This document shows positions 58,612 to 64,000 of a DNA stretch of 64,000 bases, piece after piece; position 1 is the stretch's first letter; every line of letters begins with the position of its first letter. The stretch comes from Astrothelium macrocarpum (lineage: Eukaryota; Ascomycota; Dothideomycetes; Trypetheliales; Trypetheliaceae): positions 302,472 to 366,471 of the forward strand of contig JAGEMR010000024.1 of the NCBI GenBank assembly GCA_021030915.1, given 5' to 3'. The translations under genes and the position numbers were made by a program. The notes under the pieces are model-generated. The model saw only the letters and a program-made list of their open reading frames with translations, had not been told where the DNA came from and ran no database searches.

Positions 58612-61245
58612 ATGAGGGTCTTTCAATTACCACTTGCGATTGCATTTGCCAATCTTCTTGCTACGAAAACATTTGCATCGCCTTCCTCCAATGGAAGTGC
58701 CCCAAATGCATGTGCAGCGCTAGCTAGCCAATATAGTGCGCAGCAACCTGCTCGTGAGTGTAGTGCTTTTCTTCCTAAGACCACGCGAAAAACATCTACC
58801 AATCAGACCAGCAGGACAAGTACACATTACCACGGAAATCATAAGGTTTTGGTTCAAACATATGTACTGTCCTTGTAAAATCAACCTCTCACCTGATGGG
58901 TAGTGTCCATACAAGATGTTCCGGGAGCATCTGCCGTTCAGACACTTCTCGCTACGACCTCCAAATTACACTTTGGACTTATTATTATACCCTGCTGACC
59001 TTCGTTTACAGCCACTCCAACCTTTAAACCCTCGCAAGTATATACTTGCCTCCAGGAAGTACCTTTCAACAGCAAGCTTGCCGTTCAGCAGATTGAATGG
59101 CTCGAAAACTATGTGAAATTCCACACCACTACCGTATACTTGAAGGACCCACCGCCGGCTTACGAACCGCCTGCTGTCGATCTGCTTGGTAGTCTTAATG
59201 ATATCAAGGCTCGGGCTCTAGCCGGAGATTATGCGAACGAGTACGAATTTGAACTTGCTATCTACAATTTGATCGTCAGCGGACGAGACGGCCACCTTAA
59301 GTACGAGCCATGGTTGGTCAGCAACTTCGGCATCAAGCGCAACGTCGAGCTAGTCTCAATATCTTCAGATGGTATCCAGCTACCAAAAATCTACTTCTAT
59401 TGTGAGTTTCAACACGTCTCTTGGAGGCACAGCAAACGTGTTTGCTAGAAACCAACCACGCATGACTTATTTGGGAAAAGATTGACTAATTACTCCTTCT
59501 CGTAGCCGATATACAGACCAATACTACCGGAAACGCGACATTCACCCCTTCAGCCGTGTTGACTATTGATGACGACAATGTTACGGACCATCTAATTGCT
59601 CTTGGTTATGATCAGACTTATCAAGACAATGATGCCCAATACAACATGTTGTTTCCTGTTCCGGTTGTGATACCGGGATTCCCTACCCCGCCCATTGGCG
59701 CCTTCACGCAGGGAGTGTTTTTCCACCACAATGACTCAACCACGTACACGTTCGAGAATGGGACGACCACAACAATATCCAATAGCGCGTATGCCGATTT
59801 CGACCTAGCTTTCACCAGTGGCCAGGATCTATTCAACAAGTTTCTTCTCAAAGCACCAAGCTCGAGCCCGAACGGTTCAGTGCTTGTTCCGGATCCTATT
59901 CAGCTGTCAACCCTGCCCGGATATCCTGATCCAGTTCCCGGATCAGTGAGTCCTGGAGCTTACGTTTCAGGCTATTTTCTGCAAGATGTCAATGATACGG
60001 CCGTCCTTGTCATGTCAACTTTCTCTCCTGGCTCATACTCAAATCAGCTAGGTTTCCAGGCAGCTATTCGAAATTTCTTGCACGCATGTCAAACAAACAA
60101 CAAGGAACGCTTGATCATAGATATTCGGCAGAACGTGGGCGGTCTTGTAAATCTAGTCTACGACACCTTCGGCCAGCTTTTTCCAAATCAAAAGCCTTAC
60201 TCTGGAACGCGTATTCGCGCGTTCGATGCCGCGAACATAGTCGGTGAAGTTTTATCGAATCTATCACCCATAGCGGAGACCCAAATTCTGCAGGACTTGG
60301 CCCAACAAGGCGGCAACATCGGCACTGTGCCATACTTCGCGCCCGAATACCTACAACCAAACGGCGAAGTCTTCTCATCCTGGTCTGATTTTTATGGCCC
60401 AATTGAGATACACGGCGATCACTTCAGTCATGTTGGCGCGTACGATCTGTCCAATAGTACTTACACGGCGCCGCTCACGATTAGCGGAGCCGCCACAAAC
60501 TCGCCCCCCCCTCCACAACCTTTTGCGAGCGAAAACATCATTTTGGTAAGTTCAAGTTACACGAAAAAATTCCCCAACCAAGGACTGAATTAAACCTTGA
60601 TATTAGCTCACAGACGGCACATGTCAATCTGCGTGTGCATACTTTGCCAACCTTCTCATGAATCAAGGCAATGTAACCACCGTCGCGATCGGCGGACGGC
60701 CCGACACGAATCCAATGGCTGTCATTGGTGGTACACAGGGTGGCGAGGTTCTTGAAGTGTTGACGGCTCAACTATTCGTCAGCATCACCCAAAAACTCGC
60801 GGCGCTCTCCAACAACACACAACTCATCGCCACAGTCAACCAAACAATTTCCTCCTTTTCAGAGCCACCGCCGATCCAGCCTGTCAGTCTGGGCGAAGTG
60901 ACCTTCAACGTCCGAGACAATATCGCCAAAGGGGATGAAAGTCAAACACCTCTTCAGTTTACCAGGAGCCCCAACGCTGATTGTAGAACATTTTACAAGG
61001 CTCAAGGTCTCCTCAATGTTACGTATACCTGGAGTCGAGTTGCAAAGGGTATTGCGGCTGGTGGAGAAGGCTTGTGCATCAATGGAACCATCACGAGAGG
61101 TGGGAGTTCATCGAGTAATTCATCTGCTTCTAATGGTACTCAGCCTGGAAATGCTAGCGCGGCAGCTCTTCCGCGGGTCCCAACGTCAGGTTTTGCGGTA
61201 GCTATGGCCATTACAGGGCTGGTGCTGTCTTGTGTCGCTTTCTGA
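58612..61245 (+). CDS. Secreted S41-family peptidase-like protein, likely GPI-anchored
   Basis: A 736-residue protein. Exons 58612-58753, 59012-59401, 59506-60545 and 60607-61245 join in frame. A signal peptide (MRVFQLPLAIAFANLLA) starts it, and many N-x-S/T sites follow. The S41/tail-specific-protease core shows LIIDIRQNVGG (where the substrate-pocket strand lies) and LTDGTCQSACAYFANL with the likely nucleophile Ser at about 532. The C-terminus has a Ser/Asn/Gly-rich stretch, then a hydrophobic end (SGFAVAMAITGLVLSCVAF), as in GPI-anchored proteins. Fungal homologues are annotated as CPAF-like or S41 peptidases of unknown target. The start at 58612 was chosen because it gives the signal peptide; an upstream frame extension has no support. 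Confidence 0.87.
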
Positions 61246-61613
61246 TATCTTGTACACCTGTGGTGCTTTCTGATATTTTGCACACCTGTGGTGTCTAATG
61301 CAGGATCTGTATGTCGTTATCAACATAGTGTAGTCTATTTCTTGCTCGCGATGTCAAGCAATCATTCGCAGGTTGCCCGGAGGGCTTTTTAGACTCTGAA
61401 TTCTTCATTACTTGTAATAATAAATTGCTCCCATAAGGCGGTGTGCTGGGGAATCTGGTGCCCATTCCAGCTCCAGTTGCCGCTGCTTTCGCCAATGCAG
61501 ACCGCCAAAACCGGGACGGGAAAGGCAGCGCCTAAATCTAGCGTATTTGCAGCCACACCACCATCCTCTTAATTCCATCTCGTTCGGTCCACCACCACAA
61601 CCACTGCTTCAAA

Positions 61614-62031
61614 ATGTCTAGTCGTGAGCGATTGTTTGCTTCCGCTATCGCCGATTTCCTGCGAAACACTGCGGGACAGCTTCCACAATATATGCGGCAA
61701 TTACCGAGCTACCAAGGATATCCACATCAATCTCCCTCAACAGGTTGCAAGCAAACATGCCGAAGCCAGCAGTGCCGTCGACGACCTTGATGGCCTAGCA
61801 TTAGATCAGGCCAAGAGATTGAAGTGGGCCCTCCAGCAGAAGATTGCGAGGGACGATAAGGGAGAAGATTTCTATGCAACCCTACCAGAAAATGCCAAAG
61901 GCTCGGTCAATGTCTCTTCAACATCAGATTTTGCAACGAGGCACCGGAGCATAGACTTGGAAGGTCTAGATCGGGAGACCACATGGGGAATACTGGTCGA
62001 TCGGAGCTTACCTGTTGAGGATGACATGTAA
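61614..62031 (+). CDS. Doubtful small gene with two overlapping frames
   Basis: ATG 61614 opens MSSRERLFASAIADFL but its frame closes after about 65 codons. A second frame (from GTG at 61624) stays open to 62031 and reads like a soluble, helical protein (LDGLALDQAKRLKWALQQKI, STSDFATRHRSIDLEGLD). Good codon flow in the second frame suggests real coding sequence, joined to the first by an unseen splice or split from it by a frameshift. I recognise no family. Confidence 0.3.
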
Positions 62032-62711
62032 TTGGGTAAGTTCCAAGAACACGCGACGCTGTGTATGCTCCTTTCGTCCTGTTTGCAATCCTAGGCAAAA
62101 CAATTTGTTTCATGGTACATTCGTTTCATCGCCTTTCTACACATGTGCATCTCGCTTCCTTGAACTTGGGCGCAATGTACGCCGCATGGATGCATTACAG
62201 CCGAACGTTGTTCAGGGCGAAAGGCAGCGTTCATCGACATAGAACCAGGGGCATCTTCGTGCAAGCGGCCTTCCTCGACTCAGTGACTCGTTGTTGCAAT
62301 TGCATCTGTTGCGGTGCTTCGCACGGCTTTTAGATTTGTAGCCTAGCACTCGGCCCCCATCTCTTGGCATGCCCAAGTACGTCATCGACTTAAAAGTTAC
62401 AAGCATCTTGCCTAGCTCTTACAACCCCAATCACAATTTTGACACGGCCAATGAGATGGAACTTCTCTTCCCCAGCAAGTCATAGCTTGGCAAATAGACC
62501 ATCTCGAACACCTCGACCGCTAGCCCAGAACAGCACGTAGACAGCCAGCTCCAATTCGTTTCCCTATGCAAATTTGCAGGCCTGCCTTGTTAGGCTGCAT
62601 ATGCCAGGTACAGTACTATGGCTATTTGTTTACTAAAGATTGTGCCACTTGTTAGAACGGAAGAGCTCGTCTATTCGGATTTATTCTTGCGCAGATGCTT
62701 TTACTTATGAG
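62032..62711. other. Gene-free stretch before the beta-propeller gene
   Basis: Overlapping open frames at 62015-62333 have no motif. The promoter of the beta-propeller gene should be in the right half. Confidence 0.4.
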
Positions 62712-63776
62712 ATGTTCTCCCACATTAAACCACATTTCTTGCTCGCTCTCATCACTCTCCTCAAATACTCCCTCTCAACCTCACTAACCCTACCACAAAA
62801 CCAAAATACTCCCCTCCCAGTAACCCAAATCTTCCAATTCCCCCGCGGCGGCTACGTTGAAGGCCTCGCCTTCCGCCCTAACGGCAAACTTCTCGGCACC
62901 CTTCTCAACCCCGAAGCCTCAATCTACCAATTCGACACGACCGCCTTCAGCGCTCGAAAAGTAACCACGATCCCCTACATCACCGGCTTATACGGCATCA
63001 CTGAAACTATAACCGACCAATTCTATGTTGCGGGAGGCAATCTAAGCCTCACAGCATCCACGCGGGATCTCGGGAGCTTTCGAATCTGGCATGTCAATCT
63101 CACTTCCTTTGATAGCGAGGGGCAGGTCGAGGTGCAGGAGACGACGCGGTTCGCCAACGCAACGCCAAACGGACTGTGGACATTGGACGCAGAGAGGGGC
63201 GTGATTTTGGCAACGGATAGTACGCATGGGGTGGTGTATCGGGTCGATGTCGCCACGGGGGAGAATCGGATTACGATTGATGATCAGGTGCTCAAGCCTC
63301 CGGCGAACGCGACTACGTATCCGAGTCCGAATGGGATTGCGGTGAGAGGAGGGTATTTGTACTTCACGAATACGGGAGCGGGCACGTTTGGCCGGATACC
63401 GATTGATGCGGAGGGAGTGCAGTCGGGGCCGGGAGAAGTGCTGGCTGTGCTTGCGGGGGGAAATCCAGGAGGTGATGATTGGACGTTTGATGTAGAGGGT
63501 AATGTGTTTGTGGCGGGGAATCCGAATAATTGGCTTGAGCTGCTGCAGGCTACGAGGGATGGGACTTTTGGTCCGATTGAGATTGTTGCGGGGGGGACGG
63601 ATCGGACGGATTTGCTTGGGCCGAATACGGCGCGCTTTGGTGTGAGCGATGAGGACGTTAAGAGGAGAAGTTTATTTATTGGGACGAGCGGCGGGTTGCC
63701 GCAGTACCGTAGTGGGATTTATACTAATGGTGGAGGAGTGTATCGGGTTGATACTGGGGTGCTTGGGCTGAGCTAA
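62712..63776 (+). CDS. Secreted SMP-30/gluconolactonase-like beta-propeller
   Basis: A 354-residue single-exon protein with an N-terminal signal peptide (HFLLALITLLKYSLSTSLT). Repeated blade motifs are visible: VEGLAFRPNGKLLGTLL, PNGLWTLDAERGVILATDS, YPSPNGIAVRGGYLYFTNT, DDWTFDVEGNVFVAGN and RSLFIGTSGG. They indicate a six-bladed propeller of the SMP-30/NHL-like class common in ascomycetes. Lactone or ester hydrolysis is a family possibility; no substrate is known. The ATG at 62712 was chosen over an upstream frame extension because it starts the signal peptide. Base use shifts from C-rich to G-rich along the gene. Confidence 0.85.
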   Translation: MFSHIKPHFLLALITLLKYSLSTSLTLPQNQNTPLPVTQIFQFPRGGYVEGLAFRPNGKLLGTLLNPEASIYQFDTTAFSARKVTTIPYITGLYGITETITDQFYVAGGNLSLTASTRDLGSFRIWHVNLTSFDSEGQVEVQETTRFANATPNGLWTLDAERGVILATDSTHGVVYRVDVATGENRITIDDQVLKPPANATTYPSPNGIAVRGGYLYFTNTGAGTFGRIPIDAEGVQSGPGEVLAVLAGGNPGGDDWTFDVEGNVFVAGNPNNWLELLQATRDGTFGPIEIVAGGTDRTDLLGPNTARFGVSDEDVKRRSLFIGTSGGLPQYRSGIYTNGGGVYRVDTGVLGLS

Positions 63777-64000
63777 TAGATAAAGATAAAAGTACGCGTA
63801 CCGAGTAGAGTGTAGGGTATCCAAACGGCAAAAATTGGCCCCAACTCACTAGCACAACGTTTGCATAACACAAATAAGTTCCCAGGGGATTTTGCTCTGT
63901 GAAATTTCCTGTTCCCCCTCACGCATAGGAGTATCGGCCACCTTTCGCACGGCCCGCCACTTTGCACGTTTTATTAGATTTATTTAAATTTAAATATCTC
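63777..64000. other. Gene-free right edge
   Basis: Only the propeller 3' flank is visible. The last 30 bases are AT-rich. Confidence 0.4.

Noticed and set aside
1..64000. CRISPR arrays, operons, bacterial promoters or ribosome binding sites
   Set aside because: None seen. Introns, gene families and RIP-type decay all point to a fungal nuclear genome, where these are not expected.

Overview
The window looks like nuclear DNA of a filamentous ascomycete (Pezizomycotina). Genes are interrupted by short GT-AG introns of about 45-75 bp. They include a fungal highly reducing polyketide synthase, a Zn2Cys6 regulator with an AflR-type body, an A-T-R NRPS-like reductase and two fungal STAND/NLR proteins. 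AT-rich transposon remains dominated by C-to-T and G-to-A changes suggest repeat-induced point mutation (RIP). The species cannot be named from what I can see. All splice models were built by hand from frame continuity and family motifs.

Region 1 (1-18.2 kb) looks like a secondary-metabolite cluster. It holds a highly reducing PKS (minus, running off the left edge), a divergent DUF4188 monooxygenase-like gene, a 14-TM MFS exporter (minus), a short-chain dehydrogenase (minus) and an AflR-like Zn2Cys6 regulator (minus). A decayed Thr-rich gene lies at 8.3-9.5 kb. A tandem-repeat array with a nested LTR-like insertion lies at 13.8-14.6 kb. The PKS/DUF4188 divergent promoter and the dehydrogenase upstream region are both rich in TCGG/CCGA words.

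Region 2 (18.2-37.4 kb) is a mixed accessory island. It contains a three-repeat Myb protein, a 120-bp foldback element, a broken SDR, an MFS pseudogene with two in-frame stops, an NRPS-like carboxylic acid reductase, a Helo-like/NB-ARC/TPR NLR, and a complete CYP52-like cytochrome P450. The NRPS-like gene and the P450 could extend the cluster biochemically, but the NLR sits between them.

Region 3 (37.4-51.9 kb) is mostly conserved cell biology: a YIP1-family Golgi protein, a membrane-associated alpha/beta hydrolase, HRI1, an F-box/zinc-cluster protein, a UFD1-like zinc-finger protein and another MFS carrier. A 2.2-kb Fot1/pogo-type transposon (38740-40905) sits inside this block. It has perfect 43-bp GC-rich terminal inverted repeats and an extremely AT-rich, stop-filled interior.

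Region 4 (51.9-64 kb) carries a second NLR (alpha/beta hydrolase, NACHT, ankyrin-like), a secreted and probably GPI-anchored S41-family peptidase-like protein, a doubtful small ORF, and a secreted SMP-30-like beta-propeller.
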